Source: Chaetoderma sp. LZ-2023a
Taxonomy: Eukaryota; Mollusca; Caudofoveata; Chaetodermatida; Chaetodermatidae
Assembly (NCBI GenBank): GCA_034401795.1
Contig: CM067369.1
Location: 90,448,579 to 90,512,578, forward strand
Reading direction: 5' to 3'
Length of the DNA stretch: 64,000 nucleotides
Shown here one piece after another: positions 10,791 through 22,234 of the stretch (within the stretch, counting starts at the first letter, position 1; each line of letters starts with the position of its first letter). Below the pieces are notes generated by a model that saw only the letters and a program-made list of their open reading frames with translations, was not told the DNA's origin and ran no database searches. A program made the translations under genes and the position numbers.

Positions 10791-11771
10791 CATGTCATGG
10801 TATACTTACTACCCATTTAGCTGATAAACAGCACATGGTATTGTTATATTTCTACCCTGACATCTATGAAGGCTGATTTCATTTAATTTTCAAGTAACCA
10901 GAAACAACTACGACAGCCTATCATTGCGACATAGCAGGGACAACAGATCTACCCATTCACCAATTAGCCAAATGCTATTAAAACTGAGATCTGGCTAGTA
11001 AAAAGCAGGACTGGCTAAATATTTATCTAATGATTAAAATCATATTGTTATACATAGTTTTTAAGTAGAAAATCATTCAAATTAATTGTGAAGAACATCT
11101 TAAGATAAAGATCTATTTAAAGTCTAGTACTTATATTATGTTTTATTGTAATAAATTAAACCCGGAAACTCTAATATCTCTGATCATATTTTGAAACTGA
11201 TTTTCCTGGAAGCTGTTGCTGCCTTAGTTCCAAAATATTCAACATAATCTTGCGTCCGGTATGTAGTGTTCAGTTGAAAGGAGTACCTGGTGGTGATGAA
11301 TCCTAGACATTGTAAAACATTGGCTAAAATAGTTCATATTTGGCTAAGAAAAAGGGTAGTAATGGCTAATCTATTGACTAATAATCTGTGAAAGCCAGGT
11401 CTGTCCCTGGATAGGCAGCTCTTTCGGAAATGTACAAAACTTGACAGAGGAAAAGACAGATAGATTGACAAACAGACTTAAAACTAAAAACATCGACCGT
11501 ACATGTACGCTCAGTCGTATTAAGTTAAATAAAACTAGTTTGCCAGTGTGATGTAAAAACAACCATACAGATAAGCTTCTGAATATTTTGAAACTAATTA
11601 CACTGAAGTCTGTTGCTGCCTACTTATGCAGCAGCAGCTACCAGTTAACGTAGTTTCAAAATATTAGACAAGATATTTATTGCATGATAAGGAGTGTGTT
11701 ATGCATGTACTTAAATGACATTAGAGACAAATGGACAATATGATGGTAACCATGAACCAACATTGGCGATA
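10791..11771. repeat. Intron stretch with two FB2 copies
   Basis: FB2 copies lie at 11181-11241 (arms catattttgaaactg and ccaaaatattcaaca) and 11577-11669 (loop gctgcctacttatgcagcag). The remainder is AT-rich intron without recognised genes. Confidence 0.7.
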
Positions 11772-11945
11772 TTAACCCTTACCGCTCTCATGTCAATATT
11801 CTATCTTTTACTGTGCCGACAGCAAAGAAACTGGTGTACATTTTTCAACAATTTTGGTGGATGATGTTGCTGTCTACGAACACCAGTTCATCTTTTAGTT
11901 TAATTTGAAAATTAAAAAATTCAACATCAGAGTAATAAGGGTTAA
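11772..11945. repeat. F4 repeat, intact copy
   Basis: F4 starts ttaacccttaccgctctcat, contains tgtcaatattctatctttta, and is near-symmetric through aactggtgtacatttttcaa and gaacaccagttcatctttta, ending agtaataagggttaa. It has TTAA-like outer ends, as FB1 does. It shows what the sequence split by DIRS copy B looked like. Confidence 0.8.
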
Positions 11946-12032
11946 AAAGCAAATTATATGTACACACACTACCTCTCATAAATAGGTTAAAATGTTTCCA
12001 AAACAGAAACATATTGGTTGGTAAGGAAAGTT

Positions 12033-12096
12033 CTGTTGAATATTTTGAACATAATTGGATTGGAAGCAATCCAATTATATTCAAGATATTCAACAG
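12033..12096. repeat. FB2 copy, compact 64-nt hairpin
   Basis: The arms (ctgttgaatattttgaacat and its complement) meet at ggaagcaatcc with very few mismatches. Confidence 0.9.
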
Positions 12097-12241
12097 TACA
12101 TTTTATTTTGATTTGGAAAAATTCCTAGTTATTTCTGCATTGTACGGTACATAAGATCGCTTTTGAAACTAACTGATATGGAATCTCTATACTGAAATCA
12201 ATCAATAAAATAATGACATTTGAGATGAGATTAGTGTTTCT

Positions 12242-12340
12242 GTAACCCTTAGCACACTGATGTCAATATTCTATCTTTTACGGTGTCAATAGCAAAGAAA
12301 CTGGTGTACATTTTTCATCAATTTTGCTGGAAGATGTTGC
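12242..12340. repeat. F4 repeat, left half (split by DIRS copy B)
   Basis: Reads taacccttagcacactgatg to aagatgttgc and stops exactly at the left end of DIRS B. The right half resumes at 25901 (agtctacgacagcaccatct). Joined, the halves reproduce the gatgttgctgtctacgaac junction of the intact copy at 11772. Confidence 0.88.
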
Positions 12341-12666
12341 TTTTCACTTCAAGAGTATACTTACCTCCCTAATACGCTTTGATATTGCTAAATATCGGCT
12401 TTCACTCAATAAAACACTCAGATTAAAAAGGTACGGTGCCCCTACTGGGCAGGTAGTCAGAAGTCAGTCAAGCAGATGCCAGCTCCACCACCGCGCATGC
12501 GCCGACTAGTACTTCCTCTTTGCTAATTTATTGGCTGAAGGTTCCAATGCAATTTTTTGCTCTAAAGTTTCTGAACTTGTTTCTGAAAAGTTGTATTGAA
12601 ATCTACCTTGTGAATGATGTCTCATCTTCAGAAAGGCGCTATGTCTCTAGAGGAGGGCCCAGGACC
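12341..12666 (+). repeat. DIRS B left inverted terminal repeat and first exon
   Basis: The repeat runs from ttttcacttcaagag through tattgctaaatatcggc and gcgcatgcgccgactagtac to ctaatttattggctg. It is complementary to 25630-25900. An ATG near 12630 opens a short reading containing MSLEEGPGP, matching the first-exon peptide of A. Copy A's left end follows at once. Confidence 0.85.
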
Positions 12667-12953
12667 TTTTCACTTCAAGAGTATACTTACCTCCCTAATA
12701 CTCTTTGATATTGCTAAATATCGGCTTGCACTCAATAAACACTCAGAATAAAAACAGTTAGGTGCCCCTACTGGGCAGGGAGTCAGAGTGCAGTCCGGCG
12801 GATGCCAGCCCCACCACTGCACATGCGCAGACTATCACTTCCTCTTTGCTAATTTATTGGCAGAGGGTGAACACATGCTTTGTGCTTTACGCTTTTCACT
12901 TGTATTCTAAGTCAATTTTAAGCAGTTAAATAGAAGTTTGAACACCTGTTGTG

Positions 12954-13004
12954 ATGTCTGAGAGAGTGACTTCGCCGGAGGAGGGCCCAGGACCTATCCA
13001 TCAG
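12954..13004 (+). CDS. Candidate first coding exon of DIRS A (17 codons)
   Basis: ATG followed by SERVTSPEEGPGPIHQ and the donor-like CAG|gtgact. Copy C has the same length and layout (17 codons, ending Q|gtgatt), and D has a 16-codon version ending K|gtgata. The next acceptor-like site is ttatgtccacag at 13149. Conservation of length, ATG and splice-like edges across diverged copies supports a real exon. There is no transcript evidence. Confidence 0.5.
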
Positions 13005-13149
13005 GTGACTTCTATTATATTTTAGCGAGTTTTTCCCGGTGTAATGTGTTTCCGGGACTCGCGTTTACCGTGATAAGCGCCTAGTATAGTTGTTGTATGT
13101 CAACATGGTGCTATATAATACTAATCTCTCTTTGTGTTTATGTCCACAG

Positions 13150-13410
13150 GTATCTGTCAGGATATGTAATGGACATCACAGCATCAGAGGGTTTGTTTCT
13201 CTCCACCAAGGTCCCATTTCCTACTAATACTGTTAGGTTATCTAACCAAAAAGTCTATGTCCAGTGATTCAGAGGCCTCGTATGAAGGTCTTCTCACTTT
13301 GCCCTCTTGATCCAATTCCTTCCCATAAAGGTGGAGAGAGTTAAGAGGCGTAGTCTTGGTGGAGTGTTCCAGTTCATCACGTTGGATGGTTTGTCTATAC
13401 AAAGAGTCAG
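13150..13410 (+). pseudogene. Candidate second exon of DIRS A
   Basis: Bounded by gtccacag and gtcag|gtattc, as in copy C (40223-40480). A small indel in the tttgtttctctcc stretch shifts the frame early, although its later part keeps an open reading (KVERVKRRSLGG). This copy is inactive. Confidence 0.45.
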
Positions 13411-13759
13411 GTATTCTAGTTCATGATATGAGGTGATGTTAATTATTTTAACTGTAATTGCCATTGTTATCATTGTGTGTCTGATGTTTGTGTAGTCTGA
13501 ATATCTATCCTGAAGATGTTCTGGTTATGAATACAATTCATCCTTACACCTGGATGTTTGTTTCGGATCGATTTAATTTCTGTCATGGGATTAATGACGT
13601 CATAATCAGCCTTGCGCTTTATTAACAATTAAAGTTTTGTCCAACGCTGGTTTCAGATGATTTGTGATTCTTATGATCATTTCCCTCTCTTTTAGTTTGG
13701 TTTTGAGTTTCTAACTTTAACTAAATTGCTCATTGTCCTCGTCCTTTGTCCTGTTTCAG

Positions 13760-15790
13760 AGACCTGGTTGCTCATCCTGTGGGCGTTTTCTGAAAGAAAA
13801 ATTCATCCCGCATCTTTGGGGGGGGGGGAGGGGCGAGCTAATGACCAAATTTTTATGCTTGCAGGCTAAGGACAAGGTTGTGGAGGAGGAGAGGAAGCAA
13901 AGGAGAGAGGGTGTGAGTAAAAAGGGTAAGAGGAAGGCCTTATCCTCAGTGGACATGGAGGCCTTCCGTAGTGAGATGTTGGGAGAGATGAAGAGGACAA
14001 TAAAGGATTTGGTTCCAGAGTTGCTTCGTGGCATGCTTCCTGGACCAAATCCTTTGTTGTCCTCATCATCTGCTTCAGAGCAGATAATCCCCGCCTCTGA
14101 ATCTGGTTTCCTTAGGCCGCTACCAGTTTTCGATGATTCAGAGGTGGCCCCATTAGTGGGGGCGTTCCACGACCCTGGCAGCAGGCTTGCCGTGCCGAGG
14201 GGTTGTGGACGGCTGTCACTGGAACATGCTGGCTGCTTATCAGCCCAGGGGTATCCGCACGCCGCAGGTGCCAGTACCTCCTATGGCACCTTTCCTGGCC
14301 AGTCCGGGTTAGCTCTCTTTGCTGACCCGGAGTCTAATCTTTCTGGCCAGGAAGAAGAGGATTATCTGTTAGGGTCACCGTCTGAGGAAGTGGCTGTGGA
14401 TTTTGATGTCTGTGCACCCCTCACGGGGAGTACAGGCGACATGATCCATGGTTCTACTCACGCAGGAGTAGAATCCACGGCTCAGAGGGTGGCCCTGGGC
14501 GGTGCTGATGGTCAGCTGTTCTGCATACCTCGGCCTGCCGAGAGTATTGCTGGTGCTGGCCGGGGCCGTGGTGGGGTGGTAGCTACCCCGCGCTCTATCA
14601 CGGCGCCTGCTCCTGGACATGCCAGTCAGATTACCATGCCTGCTCTTTCGGGCCCGCATGCTTTCTCTGGCTTGCCAGGAGTGTCAGCTTATCCGCCGTC
14701 AAGCTCTGCTGCGTGTGCTCAGGAGGAAGACGAAGGCCCTCGTCTAGTAGAGCACTCGCAGTTAGCCACGGAGGAGGATTGATCTGACGCTTATCAATGG
14801 CTGATACGTGTTAGGCCAGACCTGCCTGTGGAGCAGTCTGCTAGCCAGCGAGCCCACAGGCCGTGGTTAGCTGGTAAGGTGACTGCTAGCATTATGCCAT
14901 CTCTGCCGTTAGCAGAGCATATCGTGGATATGTTCTCGGCGGCGGAGACGTCCATTAAGGCGAATGGGCATCTCGCGAAGGCCCCTCACGAGGTAGCAAG
15001 GTGCTGCCGCATCGTGCCCATGGATTACCAGAGGTATGGTGTGGTGCCCAAGCCTAGCATGGATGACCGCGCGGCTTTGGGTGAGGATGTGTGGCCAGGC
15101 TCCCGTTCTGACACGGGAGCTTTGTGTTCGAACGCGTTGCGTTCGGCCAATGCCGCGTTGCGGGATGCGGAGGAGAGTGGGAGAGCGTCTATTGCGGCGC
15201 TGTCTCACATCTCCCAGCTGTTACAGGGGGTGATAACAGCATCCGCATCACACCAACCGAGCCCGGTCACAGTCCAGAGAGCCATCCAGGATGGTATCAA
15301 CCTGGCTCTGGACTGTATGACTCGGGCAGTGACCAGGAGTGTCCGGGTGAGGCGCACGTTTGCGTTGGATAACCTGTGCCCGTCCCAGGACCTGTACAAT
15401 AGGCTACTGCGTACGCCTATGGCAGGTCCTGGTCTCTTTGGAGGTGAGGGATGTAGGCACCTCCAGGAGACGGTTACTCTGGTCAATAACCAGAGGGTGC
15501 TGCGCGAACAGATTGAGGTGCTCCGTATCATCCCCTGCAGGCTCGAGGTGGAGGTGGCCAGGTCAGAGGCCAGCCACCATCGCAGCATTGGCCTCGGCCA
15601 CGTGCGATTCGGCCAGCAGCGAGGGGGGCGCAGGCTCCTCAGGCGCAGCCAGCCAGGCAGCCACCCGCGCACCGAGGTGCGCGCGGTGCTGGTCGTGGCG
15701 CGCGAGGATCTGGTCACTCTTGCACTCCTTATGTCCGCCTCTCTCCCTAGGTGGACCGGTGGGAGGCCGGCTGGCCGACCACATGCAAGA
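13760..15790 (+). pseudogene. DIRS A ORF1 (gag-like), broken
   Basis: Starts after a ctgtttcag acceptor with RPGCSSCGRFLKEKF, a zinc-ribbon-like start. The rest of the cysteine cluster seen in C is deleted at a G-tract (about 13820). A Lys/Glu-rich, probably coiled-coil segment follows, then the SQDLYNRLLRTPMAGPGLFG block (about 15385-15440). Faults: TGA at 14780-14782 replaces a Trp codon, a deletion near 15525 shifts the frame, and about 90 bp are missing near 15718. It corresponds to the nucleocapsid-like protein of DIRS elements. Confidence 0.8.
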
Positions 15791-15857
15791 GTGGGAACGG
15801 TTGATTCAGGACCGTTTAGTCTTGCGATGACTTTCAGTCGGGTATCATCCCGATTGG

Positions 15858-17690
15858 ATGACAGGCCCGCCATCGCGGCTGTCTCTGCTGCCAATCTGGA
15901 CTCCAAATCTGAGAGATCCAGATCAAAGGTTGTGTATCGAGGAGGAGATAAACTCCCTCATACAAAAAGGAGCAATTCAGCCGGCACAGAAGTGTCCGGG
16001 CTTCTATTCAACCATGTTCTTAGTGACAAAAAACACCGGAGGGTGGAGACCCATTCTCAACCTCAAGCCATTGAACAAGTTCATAGAGACGCCCAGTTTC
16101 AAGATGGAGACTGTGTGCTCGGTGTTGGCGGGGTTAGAGAAGGGAATGTGGACAGCTTCAATAGATTTGAAGGATGCTTATTTCTACATCCCCATAGCGA
16201 AGAGTTTCCGTCGCGTCCTGAAATTTGCATTCCAGTGCAGACAGTGGGAATTCAGGGTGTTACCCTTCGGAATTTCCACGGCTCCTCGGGTTTTCACCCG
16301 TGTGGTTCTTGCGATTACCACATACCTCCGCAGGAGAAGCATAGCAGTCCACATGTACATAGACGACTGGCTTTTAAAGGCACACACCCAGGGAAGTTTA
16401 TCGGCCAATCTGGAGATTGTTTTGAAGACTCTCACAGACTTAGGCTGGATGATCAATTTCCAAAAATCAGAGCTGACTCCATCTCAGAAGTTTGTTTACC
16501 TGGGGATGTTCTTCGATCTAGAGATAGGATATGTTTATCCTACTCAGGAGAGAGTTCATACACTCATCTCAGTAATTCAGTCAGTGTGCGACAGTCGTCA
16601 TGTCCTGGCACGGGTTTACTTGAGAATACTGGGGTTGATGGTTTCGTTGGAACCAGTCATTCCTCAGGCCGCCTTACGCAGGTGGCCGATCCAGTTATTT
16701 CTCATGACGCAATGGACCCAGAGTACAGGTTCACTGGACTCGAAAGTGTCAGTTTTGGCGCCTCTAATTCACCACCTGCAATGGTGGTTGAACACAGAAT
16801 CTCCTGGTGGCAGTTATGCTAACCCCTCCTCACCCTCAGGTAACTGTGTATACAGATGCCTCGATGGAGGGGTGGGGAGCTTGCCTGGTAGAATCCACGA
16901 TATCAGGGCTTTGGGATCTGGAACAGTCAAAGGAACATATCAATCTACTGTTACTAAGGGCAGTAGTCCTGGGCCTGGAACATTTCTTACAGAAAGTTCA
17001 GGGCAAGATTGTTCTTATTCGTTCAGACAACTCAACAGTAGTGACTTACATAAACCGCCAGGGCGGAACGAAGTCGCCCAGTCTCTGTATGATGACATGG
17101 AGACTGCTTTGTTGGTACCTGGATCACAGGATTACCTTGAAAGCAGTTCATAGCAGACTCATTGAGCCAAAAGATGAGTGTTTTACCCACGGAATGGCAA
17201 CTAAATCAATGTGTGGCGGATCGTCTGTTCGATCATTGGGGGAAACCCAACATCGATTTGTTCGCAACGAAGAGGAATGCGAAGAGGACGACGTACGTCT
17301 CTCCGATTCCAGATCCAAGCGCTTTCGCAACAGATGCGTTAGCTATCAGCTGGGCGGGAATGTATGCATACGCATTCCCTCCAGCAATCCTGATTCCAAA
17401 AATTCTTCAGAAAATCAGACAGGAGGAGTGCCAAGTGCTTCTGATCACCCCAGATTGGCCAAGCCGATCATGGTATACGGATCTGCTGGACCTTCTGGTC
17501 TGCAATCCTGTTCCTCTGCCTCTGATGGACGACATTATCTTCCAGGGCAAGGCCCTTCACAACAATCCGTCAATGTTCCGATTGACTGCATGGATGTTGT
17601 CAAGGAATCTAGAATTAAGGAGGGCTTTTCTGAGCAAGCAGCCATGTTTATGGCCAAAGCCAGGAGGGGGGTCAACCTCCAGAGCATATA
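15858..17690 (+). pseudogene. DIRS A reverse transcriptase / RNase H, broken
   Basis: From 15858 the RT frame has DQRLCIEEEINSLIQKGAI, LPFGISTAPRVFTRV and the catalytic YIDDWLLKAHT (about 16350-16385). RNase H has VYTDASMEGWGACL (about 16848) and SDNSTVVTYINRQGG. After VHSR a short deletion (about 17150) removes the HIPGRLNLLADSLSR segment holding the last RNase H Asp and shifts the frame. The active-site Glu is also changed (LLLLRAV for LLELRAV). The downstream segment resumes at 17162. Confidence 0.88.
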
Positions 17691-18603
17691 ATTATAAAAT
17701 CAACAGATTTGCAGAGTGGTGCTCAAAAAGATGTATTGATCCAATGGATTCATCTATTCAGGTAGTAGCTGATTTCCTCTGTCACCTGTATGATGCCTAT
17801 AGCCTCAAGCCTAACTCTATTGCTGGTTATAAGTCAGCTTTAATGACTGTTATCCCTTGCTTGGCGAATAGGGGAAGTGATGAAGTAAGTACATTAAATG
17901 TATTAATTAAAGGCATGGGCAATCTAAGACCAAGGAATCCCCCGGTGATTCCGTCTTGGAGTTTATCTCTAGTGCTTCAGGTACTAGGTGATAAGCCTTT
18001 TGAACCACTTAGTTCCATTTCTATGAAAATGTTAACTCTTAAAACTGTATTTTTAATTGCTGCGGCCTCGGCAAGGCGTAGGATGAAATTCATGCCTTAT
18101 CAGCCGAGGACGACCGTTTTGTGGTTACAGGGGAAGGCCTTAAGCTTCTACCTAGGATTAATTTCTTGGCTAAGAATCAGTCTTTGAAATATCTAGGTCA
18201 ACCTATTTTTTTGCCTGCTTTAATTAGATATGATCCTAATTCTAAAGCATGGTGTCCCGTCCGGGCGCTGCTCCAGTACAATCAGCGTACTTCAGAGTGG
18301 CGGACCGACCAGTCAGCATTATGGTTGTCATGTATTGAACCCCATGGCAGGGCGTTTAAGGACACCATTTCCAGGTGGATTGTAGAATGTATCCAATTTT
18401 GTCATAAATCCGCCACCGGTAAGTAGGTTGACATGGCCAAGCCTCACAGTGTCCGCGGCGTAGTGACTTCCACTGCCCTATTTAATGGGGTCCCTGTGGA
18501 TGACATTATGTCGGTTCCCCAGTGGCACTGTGAGTCAAGTTTTACAGACCATTATCTCCGTGACACCTCAAATCCTCTCGCCTTGTCGATTTTGAAAAAA
18601 TAA
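17640..18603 (+). pseudogene. DIRS A tyrosine recombinase, broken
   Basis: Recombinase sequence is visible throughout: YNYKINRFAEWCSKRC, VADFLCHLYDAYSLKPNS, AAASARRR and SSFTDHYLRDTSNP. One extra G at about 17670 breaks the start, a one-base deletion at about 18083 breaks the arginine box, and TAG interrupts it at 18424. HSVRG has its His-Arg pair. Confidence 0.88.
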
Positions 18604-19158
18604 TTAAAGGTGTAATTTTTTGATGAGGTTTCCTCATTGCTTATATATATCACAATTAATTAATGGGAACAACCACTTTTTGGGACTGCATCAGCCTTCA
18701 CCACTGGGAAGATGATGTCAGCAGCCAAGTTCAACAAGGTCAGTCTTGTTCATGTGTTGTTCATTGTTGATTGTATTGTCACGTGACCCTTTGTTATTAA
18801 TATGGTGATGGTTTGTGTGTTTATGTGGTTCATCATTAAGAGTATACGAAAATGGAGCCTTCTCGTCTCTGTCCTATAGTACATGGCACTGGTACGTAGA
18901 GAGCGTATGGGACATTGAGGTCATTCGAGTCTTCCTCCCAGGAAAGGGGGGGAGGGGGGGGGGGGGGGGGGGGGAAGCGCATATGACATTTGGTCATCTC
19001 TCATCCATTGGTTTGTGTTAACCGAGGTTTTTGTCAAATCCTGAGTGTGTTTTCACACAGTTTCAGAAGTTTAAGTGCCTTAAACGCGGAAAAGCGTATA
19101 GGGAAGAGCTGGTCTTTTGACCTCGCCTCCCTCCCGCCGAATTCACTGTCGAATTCTG

Positions 19159-19258
19159 GCAATATCAAAGAGTATTAGGGAGGTAAGTATGCTCTTGAAG
19201 TGAAATAAACGAAATCAAGGATTTCTTTTTTCACGAGAGAGTTGATACTTACCTCCCT
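19159..19258 (+). repeat. Internal complementary region (ICR) of DIRS A
   Basis: The first half, gcaatatcaaagagtattag through ctcttgaagtgaaa, is complementary to the left end of A. The second half, acgaaatcaaggatttc and onward, is complementary to the right end (gaaatccttgatttcgt). In DIRS replication the ICR is thought to template joining of the two ends of the circular intermediate. Confidence 0.88.
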
Positions 19259-19269
19259 AATACGGACCT

Positions 19270-19530
19270 GGCCTCTCCACCCCACAGAGGCTCGGTCTTC
19301 AGGCTTTTAATAGTTGCATGTGTGTCAGCCAATAAATTAGTCAGAGGAAGTGCTAGTCTGCGCATGCGCAGTGGTGGGGCTGGCATCCGCTGGACTGCAC
19401 TCTGACTCCCTGCCCAGTAGGGGCACCTAACTGTTTTTATTGAGTGAAAGCCGATATTTAGCAATATCAAAGAGTATTAGGGAGGTAAGTATCAACTCTC
19501 TCGTGAAAAAAGAAATCCTTGATTTCGTTT
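19270..19530 (+). repeat. DIRS A right inverted terminal repeat
   Basis: Complementary to 12670-12850, with A-specific variants: ctagtctgcgcatgcgcagt on this side mirrors actgcacatgcgcagacta on the left. Confidence 0.88.
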
Positions 19531-20330
19531 AATTGATCAGGTGACTTCAATTATATTTTAGCAAGTTTGTCCCGTTGTAATGTGTTTCTGGGACTCGTGT
19601 TTATTGTGATAAGCGCCTAAAATAACTGGTTTATTTCTAAATGGTGCTATGAAATACTAATCTCTCTTTGTGTTTATGTCCACAGGTATCTATCTATGAT
19701 TGAACAGGACAGCACATCGTCAGAGGGTTTGTTTTTCTCTCCACCAAGGCTCCATTTCCTAATAACATTGTTAGGTTATCTGACCAAAATCTATGCTCAG
19801 TGAGTTGGAGGCCTCGGAAGAAGGTCTTCTCACTTTGCCCTCTTGGTCCACTTCCTTCCCTTTAAAGGTGGAGAGAGTTAAGAGGTCATAGTGTTGGTGG
19901 AGTTTCCAGTGCATCAGAGAGGATGGTTTGTCTATGCTAAAGACTCAGGTATTCTAGTTATGATATGAGGCACATCAATTATATTTGAAAATATTTATGA
20001 AATCTGCTGCCATTTTATCATTGTTTATCTGATGTTTGTATAACCTCTATGTTCTATCCTTTCTAGTTAGGATATTCTAGATATAAATACAATTCATCCT
20101 TACACCTGGATGTTTGTTTCGGATCGATTTAACTTCTTATTTTTGAAGTTACATGTATGATGTCATAATCAGCCTTGCGCTTTATTAAGATTTAAAGTTT
20201 TGCCCAACACTGGTTTATTATCTTTGTAGGTGGTCTTTATGACCACCTTTTCTCTCCTTTTTATTTTGGTTTTGATTTACTAATTCTTTAACTAAAATAC
20301 TCATTGTCTTCGTCCTCGGGCCTGTTTCAG

Positions 20331-22210
20331 AGACCTGGTTGTCCTTCGTGTGGTCGTTTTTTGAAAGACCATTTCGCCCCTCATCTCTGTTTCCAGTGCA
20401 GTCCCTGTGGACCACTGCTTAAATGCGATATATGTAAACCATGGGGGGGGGTGGAGGGGGCGAGCTAATGACAGATTTTTTATCGTTACAGGCTAAGGAG
20501 AAGGTGACTGAGGAGGAGAGAAGGGCAAAGAGAGAGGTATCTAGTAAGAAGGGTAAGAGGAAGGCCTCGTCCTCTGTGGATATGGAGGCCTTCCGAGTTG
20601 CGATGTTGGGAGAGATGAAGAGGACAATCAAGGATTTGGTTCCAGTGTTGCTCCGTGGCATGCTTCCTGGACCAAATCTTTTGTTGTCCTCTTCATCTGC
20701 TTCGGAGCAGGTAATCCCCACCTCTGAATCTGGTTTCTCTAGGACCCTACCAGTTTTCACAGATTCAGAGGTGGCCCCATTAGAGGGGGCGGTCCAGGAC
20801 ATTGGCAGCAGGCTTGCCGTGCTGGTGATCCATGGACGGTTGTCACTGGAGCCTGTTGTCTGCTTATCAGGCCAGGATTTTCTGCACACCGCAGGTACCA
20901 GTGCCTCCTATGGTACCTTTCCTGGCCAGTCCGGGTTAGCATTCTTCACTGACCCGGAGTCTAATCTTTCTGGCCAGGATGAAGAGGATTATCTGCTGGG
21001 TTCTCCTTCTGATGCCCTGACCATGGACATTGACGTCTGTGCACCCCTCGCGGGGAATACAGGCCACATTATCCATGGTTCTACTCATGCAGGAGTAGGG
21101 TTCACGGCGCAGAAGGTGGCCCGGGTTGGATCTGACAGCCAGGTCTACTGCATACCTCGGCTTGCTGAGAGGGTCGCAGGTGCTGGCCCTGACAGCCAGG
21201 TCTACTGCATACCTCGGCTTGCCGAGAGGGTCGCAGGTGCTGGCCAGGGCCATGGTATGGCGATAAGTGCCCCACACAATACCACGGCACCTACTGGTCA
21301 AGCCAGTCAGTTTAGCGTGCCTGCTCTTTCGGGCCCGCATGTTTTCTCTGGCTTGCCAGGAGTGTCAGGTTATCCAGCCTCAACCATGCCTGCGAACGCT
21401 CAGGAGGAAGACGAAGGCCCTCGACTTGTAGAGCTCTCACAGATAGCCACAGAGGAGGACTGGTCGGACGCTTGTCAGTGGCTTATAAGCATCAGGCCAG
21501 ACCTGCCTGTGAAACAGTCGCTCAGTGAATGGGATCACCGCCCATGGTCGGTAACGGTCCAGAGAGCCATCTAGGATGGAATCAACCTGGCTGTTTAACC
21601 CGCGCTGTGACCAGGAGTGTCCGGGCGCGGCGCACATTTGCTCTAGACAATCTGTGCCCATCTCAGGACCTGTATAATAGGCTGCTGCATATGCCTATGG
21701 CAGGTCCTGGTCTTTTTTGAGGTGAGGGATGCAGGCACCTCCAGGAGATGGTCACTCTAGTCAATAACCAGAGGGCTTAGCGCAAGCAAATTGAGGTGCT
21801 CCACAGAGTGCGCGTTCGCGCAGCACCCCCTGCGTATCATCCCCTACAGGTTCAAGGTGGCAGTGGCCAGGTCAGAGGCCAACCACCAATGCAACGTCGG
21901 CCTCTGCCACGCACGATTCAGCCAGCAGCGATGGGCGTGCAGGCTCCTCTGGCACAGCCAGCCAGGCAGCCACCTGCGCACTGAGGTGCGCGTGGTGCTG
22001 GTCGTGGCGCATGAGGATCTGGTCATGGTAATTGTGCCTGATGGGTCGGTTATCACGGTGAGAACCACTCCGGTGTTTCTAGCCAAGGAGACAGTGCCAC
22101 TCTTGCACTCCTTATGTCCACCTCTCTCCCTAGGTGGTCCAGTTGGGGGCCAATTGGCCCACCACAAGCAAGAGTGGGAACGGTTGACTCAGGACCGTTT
22201 AGTCTTGTGA
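20331..22210 (+). pseudogene. DIRS B ORF1 (gag-like), broken
   Basis: After a cctgtttcag acceptor it reads RPGCPSCGRFLKDHF, then CFQCSPCGPLLKCDIC, a three-pair cysteine cluster like that of C. A G-tract indel at about 20442 shifts the frame. The next frame continues to a TAG at 21572. A deletion of roughly 0.8 kb at about 21530 fuses the LPVKQS region to the VTVQRAI region. A 57-bp direct duplication lies at 21132-21245. The SQDLYNRLLHMPMAGPGLF block survives at about 21660-21715. Confidence 0.82.
21132..21245 (+). repeat. 57-bp in-frame tandem duplication in B ORF1
   Basis: Two adjacent 57-bp units, each containing gacagccaggtctactgcat, encode the 19-residue phrase that includes VYCIPRLAERVAGAG. 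They differ at only two positions. A and C have one unit. Confidence 0.92.
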
Positions 22211-22234
22211 TGGCTTTCAGTCAGGTATCATCCC

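Larger units (their letters stand above)
12667..19530 (+). mobile_element. DIRS-like retrotransposon A, nested in B
   Basis: About 6.86 kb. It is bounded by ttttcacttcaagagtatac on the left and ctttgatttcgttt style ends on the right, with inverted terminal repeats (12670-12850 and 19270-19530) and an ICR at 19159-19258. ORF1, RT/RNase H and recombinase are all recognisable but carry a nonsense codon, several indels and a G-tract expansion, so this copy is not coding-competent. It sits inside the first exon/intron region of B. The 3' UTR (18604-19158) contains a long poly-G run at 18949-18974. Confidence 0.92.

Noticed and set aside
12033..12096. FB2 hairpin as a possible microRNA precursor
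   Set aside because: Many dispersed copies with varying loops point to a foldback repeat; no evidence of a conserved mature strand.
15205..15906. Long antisense frames within DIRS ORF1 (also at 20419-20889, 40839-41399 and 42373-42915)
   Set aside because: They are shadows of the GC-rich sense frame; none shows a domain and they are not consistently open between copies.
18949..18974. Poly-G runs (also 13819, 46191, 57740) as regulatory G-quadruplexes
   Set aside because: They are single uninterrupted G runs of varying length, two of them at the same spot in DIRS copies; slippage is a simpler explanation.
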